Counted from the stretch's first letter, positions 1-8,794 are shown. The stretch: 64,000 nt of DNA from Rhizobiales bacterium NRL2 (GCA_001664005.1 CP016093.1:1991001-2055000), one strand, 5' to 3'. Notes: generated by a model not told the origin, from the letters alone. Program-made: numbers and translations.

Positions 1-61
1 TCTTGCGCCGCCGGGCTCCGCCGTCGCCGAAGTTCTTGTCGAAAAGGAACTTCTCGCCCAT
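1..61 (-). CDS. fliH: Flagellar assembly protein FliH, N-terminal fragment
   Basis: Only the first 20 codons lie in the window; the gene runs off the left edge. The ATG is 14 bases downstream of the fliG stop, in the same direction. The start reads MGEKFLFDKNF, like the K-F-x-F-D opening of alphaproteobacterial FliH. FliH regulates the FliI ATPase of the flagellar export apparatus. The fliF-fliG-fliH order supports the call; the residues visible are too few to prove it. Confidence 0.6.
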   Translation of the reverse strand, partial: MGEKFLFDKNFGDGGARRRK

Positions 62-75
62 GGTCCGCGCCCCGC

Positions 76-1089
76 TCAATAGACCAACTCGTCGTCGCCC
101 TTGTTGTCGGCGAGCATGATCTCGCCGCGCTGGGCCAGGTCCTTGGCGGTGTTCACCATTTCCATTTGGGCGGCCTCGACGTCCCGCAGGCGGACAGGGC
201 CCATGGCCTCCATGTCCTCGCGCAGGATCTTGGCCGCACGCTCCGACATGTTGGAGAAGAACAGGTCGCGCAGGGAATCCGACGCACCCTTCAGCGCCAG
301 ACCCATCTTGTCCTTGTCGACGCCGCGCAGCAGGGTCTGCACACCGGCCGGATCCAGCTTGGCCAGGTCCTCGAAGGTGAACATCAGCGCCTTGATGCGC
401 TCCGCCGAGTCGCGGTTGCGCTCCTCCAGGGCGGCGACGAAACGGTTCTCGGTCTGGCGGTCGAGATTGTTGAAGATCTCCGCCATCATCTCGTGGCTGT
501 CGCGGCGGTTGGTGCGCGCCAGGTTGTTCATGAACTCGATGCGCAGCGTCTCCTCGACCTTGTCGAGAACCTCCTTCTGCACCGATTCCATGCGCAGCAT
601 CCGCGCCACGACTTCCATCGCGAAGTCCTCGGGCAGGGCGGCCAGGACGCGGGAGGCGTGGTCGGGCTTGATCTTCGAGAGCACCACCGCGACGGTCTGC
701 GGGTACTCGTTCTTCAGATAGTTGGCGAGCACCGTCTCGTTCACGTTGCCCAACTTGTCCCACATGGTGCGGCCGGCCGGGCCCCGGATCTCCTCCATGA
801 TCAGCTCGACGCGCTCGCGGCCCAGCGTCTTGGCCAGCATGCGCTCGGTGCTTTCGAAGGAGCCGACCAGGGAGCCGCCGGAGCTCATCTGGTTGGCGAA
901 CTCGACAAACAGGCGCTCCACCAGATCGGAGTTGATCGAACCGAGGTTCGCCATCGTCTGGGAAACTTCCTTGATCTCCTCGTCGTCGAGCAGCTCCCAG
1001 ACCTTCGCGGTGCCTTCCTCGCCCAGGGAGAGAATCATGATGGCCGCTTTCTGCGAACCGCTCAGATGCCGGTATTCAAGACTTGGCAT
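76..1089 (-). CDS. fliG: Flagellar motor switch protein FliG
   Basis: FliG is the cytoplasmic rotor protein that docks on the MS ring (FliF) and meets the stator through its C-terminal charged helix. The 337 residues match the family length. The conserved [11 protein letters not shown] segment lies in the middle domain. The C-terminal torque domain contains FEDLAKLD and the charged stretch around [13 protein letters not shown]. The gene lies 10 bases after fliF and 14 bases before fliH, so fliF-fliG-fliH form one operon, as in Caulobacter. Nothing appears truncated. Confidence 0.97.
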   Translation of the reverse strand: MPSLEYRHLSGSQKAAIMILSLGEEGTAKVWELLDDEEIKEVSQTMANLGSINSDLVERLFVEFANQMSSGGSLVGSFESTERMLAKTLGRERVELIMEEIRGPAGRTMWDKLGNVNETVLANYLKNEYPQTVAVVLSKIKPDHASRVLAALPEDFAMEVVARMLRMESVQKEVLDKVEETLRIEFMNNLARTNRRDSHEMMAEIFNNLDRQTENRFVAALEERNRDSAERIKALMFTFEDLAKLDPAGVQTLLRGVDKDKMGLALKGASDSLRDLFFSNMSERAAKILREDMEAMGPVRLRDVEAAQMEMVNTAKDLAQRGEIMLADNKGDDELVY

Positions 1090-1099
1090 GATACGCTCC

Positions 1100-2800
1100 T
1101 CAACGGTCCTGGTAGAGCCAGTTGCGCAGGATCGCGACGGCCTCTTCGGGGTGCTTTTCGACGATCTCGGCGATCTTCTTCAGCGACGATTCCTTCACCC
1201 GGCCCTCGACGTGGCTGAGATCGATGGTCGGTGAGGGCGGCCGCTGCTCGGCCGCCGGCAGGGCGGGCATGCCGCCGTCGCCGCCCTGGCCGCTGGGCGG
1301 CGGCAGGGACAGGTTGCCTTCGGCCTGGCGGCCGGCGGCGGCCAGCGCCGCGTTGATGTTGCCGCTGGCGCCGGCCAGCGCGAGCGAGTCGTCGGCGGCG
1401 TCCATGTTGCCGGTGGCCAGGATGCGGCTCAGCATCGGGCGGACGACCAGCAGCATGACCAGCAGGGCGATCAGACCCAGCGCGGCGGTTTCGCCGATGC
1501 GGATCAGCTCCGCCTTGCCGAGTCCGGCGACCTCGAATTCCTCCGCGACGGGTTCCTCGAAGACAGCATCGACATCGGCGAAGCGAAGGTTGGAGATCTC
1601 GACGGTATCACCGCGCTCTTCGTTGTAGCCGACGGCGGAACGGACCAGCCGGCCGAGTTCTTCCAGTTCGTCCTCCGTGCGCGGCTCATAGGTGCGGTTG
1701 CCCTCGGTGTCGGTGCGGTAGTTGCCGTCGACCAGCACGGCGACCGAGAGGCGTTCGATCACGCCGGCTTCCCGCACCTCGGTGCGGATCTGCTGGGAAA
1801 TCTCGAAGTTCGTCGTCTCCTCGGTCACCGATTCCTTGTTCGAGGTTTGCTCGGTCGCGCCGGCGCCGATGTCCTGTCCGGGCAGGTTGGTGGCCACGGT
1901 TACGGCGTCCTGGGCATTGCCTTCATTGGTGCTCGAGGTCTCCTCGCGGAGCTGGGTCGAGCGCACGACCTGGCCGTCGGGATCGTAGGTCTCGCTCTGG
2001 GTGGTGACGCGGTCGTGCTGGATCTCGACGGCGACCTCGGCGCGCACGCGGCCGGCGCCGACGGTCTGTTCGAGCAGGGATTCGACGGCGTGCTTGATGC
2101 GGCGCTCATGGCCGAGGCGCAGTTCCTGCAGCGCGCTGGGCGCGCTCAGCGGGTCTTCGCCGCCGTCCAGAGAGCGCGAAAGCAGATTGCCGCGGCTGTC
2201 GACCACCGAGACGCGGCCCGGATCGAGGTTGGGCACTGCGGCGGCGACAAGGTTCTGGATCGCGGAGACACGGTCACGGCCGAGATTGCCGCGCATCTTC
2301 AGGACGATGGACGCGCTGGGTTGGCGATCCTCGCGCTGGAAGACCTCGCGCTTGGGCAGCACCAGATGGACGCGCGCCGCGTCGACGCGGTCGAGGGAAC
2401 CGATCGTGCGCGAGAGCTCGCCTTCCAGTGCGCGCAGCAGATTGACGTTCTGCACGAAGTTCGTGGTACCCAGCGAGTCGGTCTTGTCGAAGATCTCGTA
2501 GCCCACGGAGCCGCCGAGCGGCAGGCCCTCCTCGGCGGCGGCCATGCGCTGGCGGGCGACCTGATCGCGGGGCACGTAGATCTCGCCGCCATTGCCGCGG
2601 ATTTCGTAGGGGATCTCCCGCGATTCCAGCATGGCGACGATGTTCGCCGCGTCCGCCGGCTCCAGTTCCTTGTAGAGCAGCGCCATGTCGGGCTTGGCGA
2701 CGCGGCTCGCCAGGAAGACGAAGAAGACGATGACGGACAGGGTGACGCCGGCGATGAGAACCAGTCGGGTCAGTCCCAGATTCTTGATGATGTCGGGCAA
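1100..2800 (-). CDS. fliF: Flagellar MS-ring protein FliF
   Basis: FliF builds the inner-membrane MS ring, the first flagellar structure assembled. The 566-residue product has an N-terminal membrane helix (about residues 13-33), a periplasmic ring-building region with family motifs such as [12 protein letters not shown] and [15 protein letters not shown], and a second membrane helix at about 439-457. The cytoplasmic tail ends in [12 protein letters not shown], the FliG-binding segment. It is the first gene of the fliF-fliG-fliH operon. A CtrA-like box lies about 75 bases upstream of the start, which fits class II control in Caulobacter-type hierarchies. Confidence 0.97.
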   Translation of the reverse strand: MPDIIKNLGLTRLVLIAGVTLSVIVFFVFLASRVAKPDMALLYKELEPADAANIVAMLESREIPYEIRGNGGEIYVPRDQVARQRMAAAEEGLPLGGSVGYEIFDKTDSLGTTNFVQNVNLLRALEGELSRTIGSLDRVDAARVHLVLPKREVFQREDRQPSASIVLKMRGNLGRDRVSAIQNLVAAAVPNLDPGRVSVVDSRGNLLSRSLDGGEDPLSAPSALQELRLGHERRIKHAVESLLEQTVGAGRVRAEVAVEIQHDRVTTQSETYDPDGQVVRSTQLREETSSTNEGNAQDAVTVATNLPGQDIGAGATEQTSNKESVTEETTNFEISQQIRTEVREAGVIERLSVAVLVDGNYRTDTEGNRTYEPRTEDELEELGRLVRSAVGYNEERGDTVEISNLRFADVDAVFEEPVAEEFEVAGLGKAELIRIGETAALGLIALLVMLLVVRPMLSRILATGNMDAADDSLALAGASGNINAALAAAGRQAEGNLSLPPPSGQGGDGGMPALPAAEQRPPSPTIDLSHVEGRVKESSLKKIAEIVEKHPEEAVAILRNWLYQDR

Positions 2801-2873
2801 GGCCGGCTCCGTCTTCGGGTCAATTGCGGTCTTCGCCAGGGGGCGACGCAGCCGACGATAGGGGAGCCGTCGT

Positions 2874-2888
2874 AAATCAGCGGTTAAC
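2874..2888 (-). promoter_or_regulatory. CtrA-like box upstream of fliF
   Basis: Read on the minus strand this is TTAA, seven bases, TTTA: seven of the eight positions of the CtrA consensus TTAA-N7-TTAA. It lies 74-88 bases upstream of the fliF start. In Caulobacter the fliF promoter is activated by CtrA. The match is seen in the sequence; binding is inferred. Confidence 0.5.
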
Positions 2889-2991
2889 GCTGGGCAGGTT
2901 TTGCCGGGTGATGGGAATATTTTTCCGGTCTGGAGTCCGGGGGGCGGCGTTCTGCGCGCGCGCCGGGTATCTATGGATCAATCAGACAGTA

Positions 2992-3282
2992 TCAATCGCC
3001 CGCGGCCGCGGAGGCGCGGTAATCCTGGAGACGGGTGGTCCTGAGGCCGCGGACGCCATGGCGTTCGACGGCGCGCTGCCAGGAAAGAAACTCCTCCACC
3101 GACAGCGTATAGCGCTGGCAGGCCTCCTCGAGGGTCAGCAGGCCGCCGCGAACCGCGGCGACGACCTCGGCCTTTCTGCGCGCCACCCATCGGCGCGTAT
3201 TCGGGCTGGGCAGGTCGTCGACCGTCAGCGGCGTTCCGTCCGGACCAATGACGCTTGCCTTTGGACGGGGGCTATCCGGCAT
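2992..3282 (-). CDS. sciP: CtrA inhibitor SciP (DUF1153)
   Basis: The small (96-residue) helix-turn-helix protein has the DUF1153 core: RWVARRKAEVV, then GGLLTLEEACQRY and LSVEEFLSWQ. In Caulobacter SciP binds CtrA and keeps it from activating its promoters in swarmer cells. The gene sits between flgE and fliF, as it does in Caulobacter. A GAGGAA ribosome-binding site precedes the ATG. A CtrA-like box lies about 50 bases upstream, consistent with the known feedback in which CtrA activates its own inhibitor. Confidence 0.92.
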   Translation of the reverse strand: MPDSPRPKASVIGPDGTPLTVDDLPSPNTRRWVARRKAEVVAAVRGGLLTLEEACQRYTLSVEEFLSWQRAVERHGVRGLRTTRLQDYRASAAAGD

Positions 3283-3331
3283 TTTTCGGCTTCCTCTCTT
3301 GTTCCGACCAGGGAAAGCTACCGCGCTGCCT

Positions 3332-3359
3332 TTAACATTCCTCTAAATCAGATGGTTAA
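3332..3359 (-). promoter_or_regulatory. CtrA-like box and extra half-site upstream of sciP
   Basis: Positions 3332-3346 read TTAA, seven bases, CTAA (seven of eight CtrA consensus positions). At 3352-3359 the minus strand reads TTAACCAT, a perfect extended CtrA half-site. Both lie 50-77 bases upstream of the sciP start, in the 106-base gap after flgE. The sequence match is direct; regulation is inferred from the Caulobacter circuit. Confidence 0.5.
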
Positions 3360-3388
3360 CGGACCGGGCGGTTCCCGGTCCGTCGCCG

Positions 3389-4720
3389 TCAGCGCTTCAG
3401 CCTGACCAGTTCCTCCAGCATCTCGTCGACGGAGGTGATGATCTTGCCGTTGGCCGAGAAGGCGCGCTGGGTCTGGATCATGTTGGTGAACTCCTCGGCC
3501 AGGTCGACGGTCGAGGATTCCAGCGAGGAGGGAGCAATGAAGCCCGCGCCGCCGACACCGGCCACGTTGAGGCTGAAATTGCCGGAGTCGTTGTTCTGCT
3601 GGAAGGCGTTGCCGTTGACCGAGCTCAGGCCCGAATTGTTCGTGAAGGTGGCGAGCGGAAGCTGGAACGCCTTCTGGCGGGTGCCGTTGTCGAAGAAGGC
3701 GGTGACGATTCCGTTCTCGTCGATCTCCACGCCGGTCAGGGAGCCGAAGACGGCGCCGTTGATGCTGTTGGAGATGATCTGGGAGATGCCGTTGAACTGG
3801 GTCATCCCGTCCGTGGCGCCGTCGCTGCCGAAGTCGACCGCCACCGTGGAGTTGTTGACGCCCAGGCTGGCGTCCCAGGTGATGTTCAGGTTCTGCAGCG
3901 CCGCGCTGGTGTTGGTCAGATCCAGCGTGCCGTCGGTGTTGAAGGCCATGGTGCCCGACGAAATCAGGCCGTTCGGATGGGTTGCGGCGTCGACCTGTGC
4001 GGCGGGCTCGACATAGATTTCGGTCAGCCACTGGTTCGCCGTCGCCGACTTGAGGAACCCGATCGTCAGGCTGCGTGTGCCGCCCTGGCTGTCGAACAGC
4101 TGCAGCGTGGTCTCGAAGTCCGGATCGAAGGTGCCCGCGGCCATGTCGCCGGCGGCGTAGGCGCCGATGCCGGCGTTCACCGTCTGCGTCGACTGCAGGT
4201 TGGCCTGGAGGGAGATCGCGTCGGTCGCGGTGGCGCTGCCGGTGATGGAGTTGACGTTCACGGTCTGCGTGACGTCCAGCACCGTGCGGTTGGTGGGGAT
4301 GTCGCCGTTGGCGTCGATCGGCCAGCCGCGCAGGTAGTGACCCGCCGAGTTGCGCAGATTGCCGTTCTGGTCGGGGCTGAACTGCCCCGCGCGGGTGAAC
4401 AGGAACTCGCCGGTGGCGTCGTCGGGCGTCGTGTTGACGACAAAGAAGCCGTTGCCGCTGATGGCGATGTCCGTCGCGGACGTGCTCTGCTGCAACAGGC
4501 CCTGGGAGTTGTTGAGATTGATTGGCTGGGCCTGCACGCCGCCGGCGTTGAAGCCGCGGCTGGCGGTGCCGGCCTGGCCCACCAGGGTGGTGAAGGCAGC
4601 CCGCGTGGACTTGAAGCCCACGGTGTTGACGTTGGCGATGTTGTTGGCGATGGAACTCATCGCCTGGCTCTGGGCGTTGAGCCCGGAGACGCCGGAGAAC
4701 ATGGCTCCAAGGATACTCAT
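3389..4720 (-). CDS. flgE: Flagellar hook protein FlgE
   Basis: FlgE polymerises into the flexible hook. The 443-residue protein begins with the rod/hook-family motif (MSILGAMFSGVSGL, then NNIANVNTVGFKST) and ends with the paired C-terminal heptad region (LAEEFTNMIQTQRAFSANGK). These terminal helices form the inner tube, and the middle holds the outer FlgE domains. The gene is transcribed alone, with a sigma-54-like promoter about 40 bases upstream, and lies next to flgD-fliK and sciP. Length and both termini are intact. Confidence 0.97.
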   Translation of the reverse strand: MSILGAMFSGVSGLNAQSQAMSSIANNIANVNTVGFKSTRAAFTTLVGQAGTASRGFNAGGVQAQPINLNNSQGLLQQSTSATDIAISGNGFFVVNTTPDDATGEFLFTRAGQFSPDQNGNLRNSAGHYLRGWPIDANGDIPTNRTVLDVTQTVNVNSITGSATATDAISLQANLQSTQTVNAGIGAYAAGDMAAGTFDPDFETTLQLFDSQGGTRSLTIGFLKSATANQWLTEIYVEPAAQVDAATHPNGLISSGTMAFNTDGTLDLTNTSAALQNLNITWDASLGVNNSTVAVDFGSDGATDGMTQFNGISQIISNSINGAVFGSLTGVEIDENGIVTAFFDNGTRQKAFQLPLATFTNNSGLSSVNGNAFQQNNDSGNFSLNVAGVGGAGFIAPSSLESSTVDLAEEFTNMIQTQRAFSANGKIITSVDEMLEELVRLKR

Positions 4721-4755
4721 CTGCGTGGCCTCATTTCACGAATGCGTCCGGCATT

Positions 4756-4771
4756 GTGCCCTGGACGTGCC
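4756..4771 (-). promoter_or_regulatory. Candidate sigma-54 promoter of flgE
   Basis: On the minus strand the sequence has a perfect -24 core GGCACG, the obligatory ten bases from GG to GC, and a degenerate -12 element (GGGCA instead of TTGCA). Transcription would begin near 4746, leaving a leader of about 26 bases with a GAGG ribosome-binding site before the flgE ATG. Hook genes of Caulobacter are sigma-54 dependent. Confidence 0.45.
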
Positions 4772-4810
4772 GCCGACCTACTTCGGCGACGAATGGGTTG
4801 TCGTCTCGGT

Positions 4811-5482
4811 CTAGTCTTCGCTGGTCACCGCGGAGACGGCGGTGACATCCGACAGGGGCAGGATGGCGCCGTTGACGGTCAGCTGTGCGACGCCGTTGAC
4901 GACTTCGACGCCGTCGACGATGCCGCCGGCGCGGATGGTGGCGGGGATCTTCGAGCCTTCGCCATCGACGGCCGAGATCGAGATCCGGTAGACGCCGTCG
5001 GGCATGGTGTTGCCGAGGTCGTCCCGGCCGTCCCAGTCGAAGCTGTTCAGCCCCGCTTCTCCGCTGGCCTGGACGGCGCGGATCGGGCGGTTCTGGCTGT
5101 TGGAGATCAGGATCGAGACGTTCTCGGCTTCCTCGTCCAGTTCGTAGCGCCAGGTGGCGGCGCCATCGGTCAGCCGCGCGCGGTCGCTGACGCCTTCGAC
5201 GGACTTGCCGATATAGTCGACCAGGGCCCCGTGCTGATTGGCCAGCGACAGCGAAACCAGGGATTCGAGATTGTCGTTGGTGGCGATCTGCTGCTCGACC
5301 TGGGAGAACTGGACGAGCTGCTGCGTGAACTGCTCCGACTTCAGCGGTTCCAGAGGGTCCTGGTTCTTGAGCTGGCTGGTCAGCAGGGTGAGGAAGGTGT
5401 CGAAGTCCTCCGACAGCTTCCGCCCGGCGGCGCCGCTGGCGTTGTTCTGCAGGGTGGGAAGACCCAGTGCGGAAAGATCCAT
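4811..5482 (-). CDS. flgD: Flagellar hook-capping protein FlgD
   Basis: FlgD caps the growing hook and guides FlgE assembly. The 223-residue product has the N-terminal family signature FLTLLTSQLKNQDPLEPL followed by a Q-rich segment (FSQVEQQIATNDNL). Beyond it lie a FlgD Tudor/Ig-like region and a C-terminal beta domain. It follows fliK by 9 bases, so the two are co-transcribed, and is separated from flgE by 90 bases that carry a flgE promoter candidate. Confidence 0.95.
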   Translation of the reverse strand: MDLSALGLPTLQNNASGAAGRKLSEDFDTFLTLLTSQLKNQDPLEPLKSEQFTQQLVQFSQVEQQIATNDNLESLVSLSLANQHGALVDYIGKSVEGVSDRARLTDGAATWRYELDEEAENVSILISNSQNRPIRAVQASGEAGLNSFDWDGRDDLGNTMPDGVYRISISAVDGEGSKIPATIRAGGIVDGVEVVNGVAQLTVNGAILPLSDVTAVSAVTSED

Positions 5483-5491
5483 ATTCGGCTC

Positions 5492-6880
5492 CTAGACTGA
5501 AAGGTCGATGCCGAGCCCGTCGAGCGACAGGCTCTGGCGGCCGGTGGAAGTCAGGATGGTGTCGGGGACGATCCGCTCGCCCGGCTTCTCGCCGGCCGGT
5601 CCGTCGCCTTTCTCCCCGCTGCCCTCACGGTCGCGGCGGTCCTGGAAGGTGAAGCTGTCACGGTCGGTGTTGAAGCCGGCGTCGGCCAGCGCCTTCTCGA
5701 GCTGGTTCACGTCGCGGCGGAGCTGTTCCAGCGTCTCGGCGCGCTCGGCGCTGACCACGGCCATGATCCGGCCGTCATGCCCCAGTTCCAGCTTGACCTC
5801 GACCCGGCCGAGCTCGGCCGGGTGAAGCTGGATGTCGATCTTGTCCGCGCCCTCGCGCGCACCGCGCACGATGGAGACAGAGAGCTGCTGGGCCGCTTGG
5901 GCGGCGTTCTGCGGCATCTGCGGCTGCAGGTGAGCCTGGAACGTCTGTGCCGTCTGGCTGCTCTGAACCGTCGGCTGTGCGCTCTGTTGGGGCAGCGCCG
6001 TCTGGATCGGCTGTTCTGGCTGCGGCGCCGTCTGCTGGAACGCGGCCGGGTCGGCGAAGGCGAAGCCGCGCGGCATCTGGCTGTCCATGGCCTGGATGAT
6101 GGTGGAGTGGGAGGCTGTGCCGACGCCGGCGCCGCCCGTGCCCGATTGCAGCGCCTGCAGGTTCGGCGACGCCGAGGCCGCGGCGGCCGCGTTGGCGAGG
6201 GCGTTCTTCGCGACGTTCGCGGAGATCGAGGTCGCCTGCTTCAGGCCCGTCTTGCCATTGAGAGGTTTGATGATGGCGAGGATGTCCGGTTCGGCCTCGG
6301 GCAGTTCGCCCTCTGGCAGGGCCGAGGCGGGCGCCTCACCCTGCACGGTCTTCTGAGCCGCTGCGGCGATCGCCTGCGCAGCGGTGTTCGGCGCGGCTGC
6401 CGCGCCGGAAGCGGATGCACCGCCGCCACCGCCGCCGCCCGACTGCGCGGGCGTGGCTGCAGCGCCTGCCGAGGTGATCGCCGTACCCTGACCGGCCGCC
6501 GCCGCGGACGCGGTGATGGCGGTATCCCTGGCGGAGACTGTCTGTTTGACGTTCTCGGCCGGCTGGGCGGCCGGAACCTGGCCGTCCTCGCCGCGGCTCT
6601 CAGCGGTCGCCTCCTTGTCGGCGACGTCACCGGCGCGAGGCGGTTCGTGCGTCCCGGCGGCACCGTCGGAGTTCTTCGGTGGTGCGCCTGCATCGTTCGG
6701 GCGGCCGGCGCGCTCGGCAGGCCGGCGGTCGTCCTGCCGGGCGCGGTCGAGCGAGTCGGCGAAGGCGGGGCGGGGTTCTTCGCGCTCGCGCGTCCTGCTG
6801 TAGGCGTCGCGCGCCGCGGCCCTGTCGGCGGCGTAGCTTCTGTCGAAGGCGAGAATGTCCGAAGCGGCTGGCATGTTCAT
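5492..6880 (-). CDS. fliK: Flagellar hook-length control protein FliK
   Basis: FliK measures hook length and switches export specificity. The N-terminal two thirds is low-complexity and rich in Ala, Gln and Pro. The C-terminal domain carries the conserved LHPAELGRVEVKLEL core and the helix ETLEQLRRDVNQLEKAL. The frame is open to an ATG at 6907, but a sigma-54-like promoter at 6914-6930 would start transcription near 6902, so I prefer the ATG at 6880 (462 residues; 6874 is also possible). It is co-transcribed with flgD. Confidence 0.9.
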   Translation of the reverse strand: MNMPAASDILAFDRSYAADRAAARDAYSRTREREEPRPAFADSLDRARQDDRRPAERAGRPNDAGAPPKNSDGAAGTHEPPRAGDVADKEATAESRGEDGQVPAAQPAENVKQTVSARDTAITASAAAAGQGTAITSAGAAATPAQSGGGGGGGASASGAAAAPNTAAQAIAAAAQKTVQGEAPASALPEGELPEAEPDILAIIKPLNGKTGLKQATSISANVAKNALANAAAAASASPNLQALQSGTGGAGVGTASHSTIIQAMDSQMPRGFAFADPAAFQQTAPQPEQPIQTALPQQSAQPTVQSSQTAQTFQAHLQPQMPQNAAQAAQQLSVSIVRGAREGADKIDIQLHPAELGRVEVKLELGHDGRIMAVVSAERAETLEQLRRDVNQLEKALADAGFNTDRDSFTFQDRRDREGSGEKGDGPAGEKPGERIVPDTILTSTGRQSLSLDGLGIDLSV

Positions 6881-6912
6881 CGTCCGAAAATGGAAATCGT
6901 CGGACATCCATC

Positions 6913-6930
6913 AGCAAGGTCGATGCCACG
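6913..6930 (-). promoter_or_regulatory. Candidate sigma-54 promoter of fliK-flgD
   Basis: The minus strand reads TGGCAT, then TTGCT, with exactly ten bases between the -24 GG and the -12 GC. The -12 element is perfect and the -24 element is nearly so. Predicted initiation near 6902 lies inside the longest fliK frame, which argues for a later fliK start codon. Confidence 0.55.
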
Positions 6931-7142
6931 CCCCTCCATGAAAAATAGCACGTATTTTCAATATGTTGAGTGAGAGGAATTTTCTCGTCCATGCGGTGGT
7001 CATGGCCCCGCGGCAATTCCTGCCGGGCCAATTCCGCCGCCGGGACGGTTGAGGGAAACTTGGCGACTTGCCTAGAACTTCTCGGTTGCGGGTGTCTGGC
7101 TGGCGGGGATCAGATAGCGCCGCAAGCGCCTGGAGGGACACC

Positions 7143-7748
7143 GTGCTGACGCTCTACGACAACCTGGATTCCGGAAATGGCTACAAGGTCCGGCTGCTGC
7201 TCTCGTGGCTGGAAATTCCGTTCGAGCGCGTCGAGGTGGATACCTATGCCGGGGAGAGCCGGCGGCCCGAGTTCCTCGCCCGGTCGCCGAACGGCAAGGT
7301 GCCGGTGCTGGACCTGGGCGATGGCGACCATCTGTGGGAATCGGGCGCGATCCTGTTCTACCTCGCCGACGGGACCGCCTTCCTGCCCGACGACAGGCGC
7401 GCGCGTGCCGAGGTTCTGAAGTGGATGTTCTTCGAACAGTACAGCCACGAACCCTATGTCGCCGTGCTCCGCTCCTGGTCGCGCCATGGGCCCGTGACCG
7501 ACGAGCGGAAGCGGCAATGGGCGGCCCGGGAAAGCGAGGGTTATCGCGCGCTCGATATCATGGAGGGGCATCTGGAAAGCCGCGACTGGTTCGTCGGCGA
7601 GGGACCGACGATCGCCGACATAGCCTTGTTCGCCTACACCCATGTGGCCGATCAGGGCGGCTTTGAGATGGGACGATACCCGGCGATCCGGCGCTGGATC
7701 GGGCGGGTCAGGTCGCTGCCGCGTTTCCGCCCGCTCGACCAGCCCTGA
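7143..7748 (+). CDS. Glutathione S-transferase family protein
   Basis: The 201-residue protein has an N-terminal thioredoxin-fold GST domain (LTLYDNLDSGNGYKVRLLL, then the cis-proline segment GKVPVLDL and the glutathione-contacting ESGAI). The all-helical C-terminal domain carries the N-capping box region GPTIADIALFAY. It would conjugate or reduce substrates with glutathione in the cytoplasm; the substrate is unknown. GTG at 7143 is chosen because GGAGGG lies five bases upstream and the product then begins like other GSTs. It stands alone between fliK and a convergent gene pair. Confidence 0.9.
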   Translation: MLTLYDNLDSGNGYKVRLLLSWLEIPFERVEVDTYAGESRRPEFLARSPNGKVPVLDLGDGDHLWESGAILFYLADGTAFLPDDRRARAEVLKWMFFEQYSHEPYVAVLRSWSRHGPVTDERKRQWAARESEGYRALDIMEGHLESRDWFVGEGPTIADIALFAYTHVADQGGFEMGRYPAIRRWIGRVRSLPRFRPLDQP

Positions 7749-7764
7749 ACCGGCCCGCTGGCGG

Positions 7765-8082
7765 TCAGCCGTCGCCCAGCATCCGCCGCAGATAGCTGCG
7801 CCGGCCGGCGTGCTTGCGTTCCCGGTTCCGGTCCGCGTCCTCGCGCTCGTCCAGCGCATCCTCGAAATAGTCCACGATGACGCGGTAGACGCGGCGTCTC
7901 GGGCGCGAGACGTCGTCCAGCAGTCCTTCGACCGTGAGTCGGTCGATCAGGGCCTGGACGTAGCGGGGATCCTTGCGCCAGCCGAGGGCGAGGAAGGATT
8001 TCAGGCGAGCGAAATCCGCCTCGACGCTCTCCTCCATCGCATTGCGGGCGTCGAGAGTGCCGTCGCCGTCCTCGTCGGCCAT
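7765..8082 (-). CDS. Conserved small acidic/basic protein of unknown function
   Basis: I do not recognise a family in this 105-residue product. The N-terminus is acidic (MADEDGDG), the middle holds predicted helices (DPRYVQALIDRLTVEGLLDD), and the end is strongly basic. It has no signal peptide or membrane segment. ATG at 8082 is preferred because it begins 4 bases after the stop of the TrcR-like gene, so the two are translationally linked. The partner suggests a regulatory rather than metabolic role, but this is only inference. Confidence 0.65.
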   Translation of the reverse strand: MADEDGDGTLDARNAMEESVEADFARLKSFLALGWRKDPRYVQALIDRLTVEGLLDDVSRPRRRVYRVIVDYFEDALDEREDADRNRERKHAGRRSYLRRMLGDG

Positions 8083-8086
8083 GGGT

Positions 8087-8794
8087 TCAGCTCTTTCTGC
8101 CGAAGACGGAGTCGACGGTCGGCTCCTCTTCGTCATCCTTCTCTTCGTCGTCGCCCTTGCCGCGGTTCAGGCCGAAGGCGGCGGCCATTTCGGCCGCATC
8201 CGCCGTCAGGCGGTTGCGCGGGTCGATTATGGCCTCGGCCTCGACGGGTTCGCCACTCTCGGCCAGCGCCTTGCGGCGGCGCTCGACGGCCTTCTCGACC
8301 GCCTTGGCGAGTTCGGTCTGGGTGCAGATGCCGAGGCTCACCGGATCCGTCGGCTTGATCTGCTGGATGTTCCAGTGGGTCCGGTCGCGGATCTTGTTGA
8401 TGGTGTCCTTGGTGGTCCCCAGCAGTCGCTGGATCTGGGCGTCCGTGAGCTCAGGATGATGACGCAGGATCCAGGCGATCGCAGCCGGGCGGTCCTGGCG
8501 CTTGGAGACCGGGGTGTAGCGCGCGCCGCGGGTCTTGCGCTCCGGCGGCAGCGCCGTTTCCTTCAGCTGCAGGGTCGCCTTCTCGTCCTGCTCGCACCGC
8601 TCGATTTCCGCGCGTGTGAGCTGGCTGTTGGCGACCGGATCCAGCCCGACGATGTTCTGGGCGACCTCGCCGTCGGCGATGCCCTGCACCTCAAGCGTGT
8701 GCATACCGCAGAATTCCGCGATCTGCTTGAAGCTCAGGGTCGTGTTGTCAACCAGCCATACGGCTGTGGCCTTCGGCATCAATGGCAATGCCAA
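8087..8794 (-). CDS. trcR: Cell-cycle transcriptional regulator TrcR family (DUF1013)
   Basis: The 235-residue product contains the DUF1013 core: MPKATAVWLVDNTTLSF, QIAEFCGMHTLEVQ, then a helix-turn-helix-like segment AQIQRLLGTTKDTINKI. The family is found across alphaproteobacteria and is annotated as a cell-cycle transcription regulator. A TTG at 8794 is the likely start: AGGAG lies six bases before it and the product then begins MALPLMPK, as in homologues. The first ATG, 15 bases further on, is too far from that site. The acidic C-terminal tail (DDEEKDDEEE) is low complexity. Confidence 0.8.
   Translation of the reverse strand: MALPLMPKATAVWLVDNTTLSFKQIAEFCGMHTLEVQGIADGEVAQNIVGLDPVANSQLTRAEIERCEQDEKATLQLKETALPPERKTRGARYTPVSKRQDRPAAIAWILRHHPELTDAQIQRLLGTTKDTINKIRDRTHWNIQQIKPTDPVSLGICTQTELAKAVEKAVERRRKALAESGEPVEAEAIIDPRNRLTADAAEMAAAFGLNRGKGDDEEKDDEEEPTVDSVFGRKS

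Noticed and set aside
2824-3405. 193-codon plus-strand frame over sciP
   Set aside because: It lies opposite the conserved SciP gene and shows no recognisable features.
7009-7032. Second sigma-54-like site upstream of fliK
   Set aside because: TTGGCC and TTGC are present on the minus strand but the spacing between GG and GC is three bases too long.
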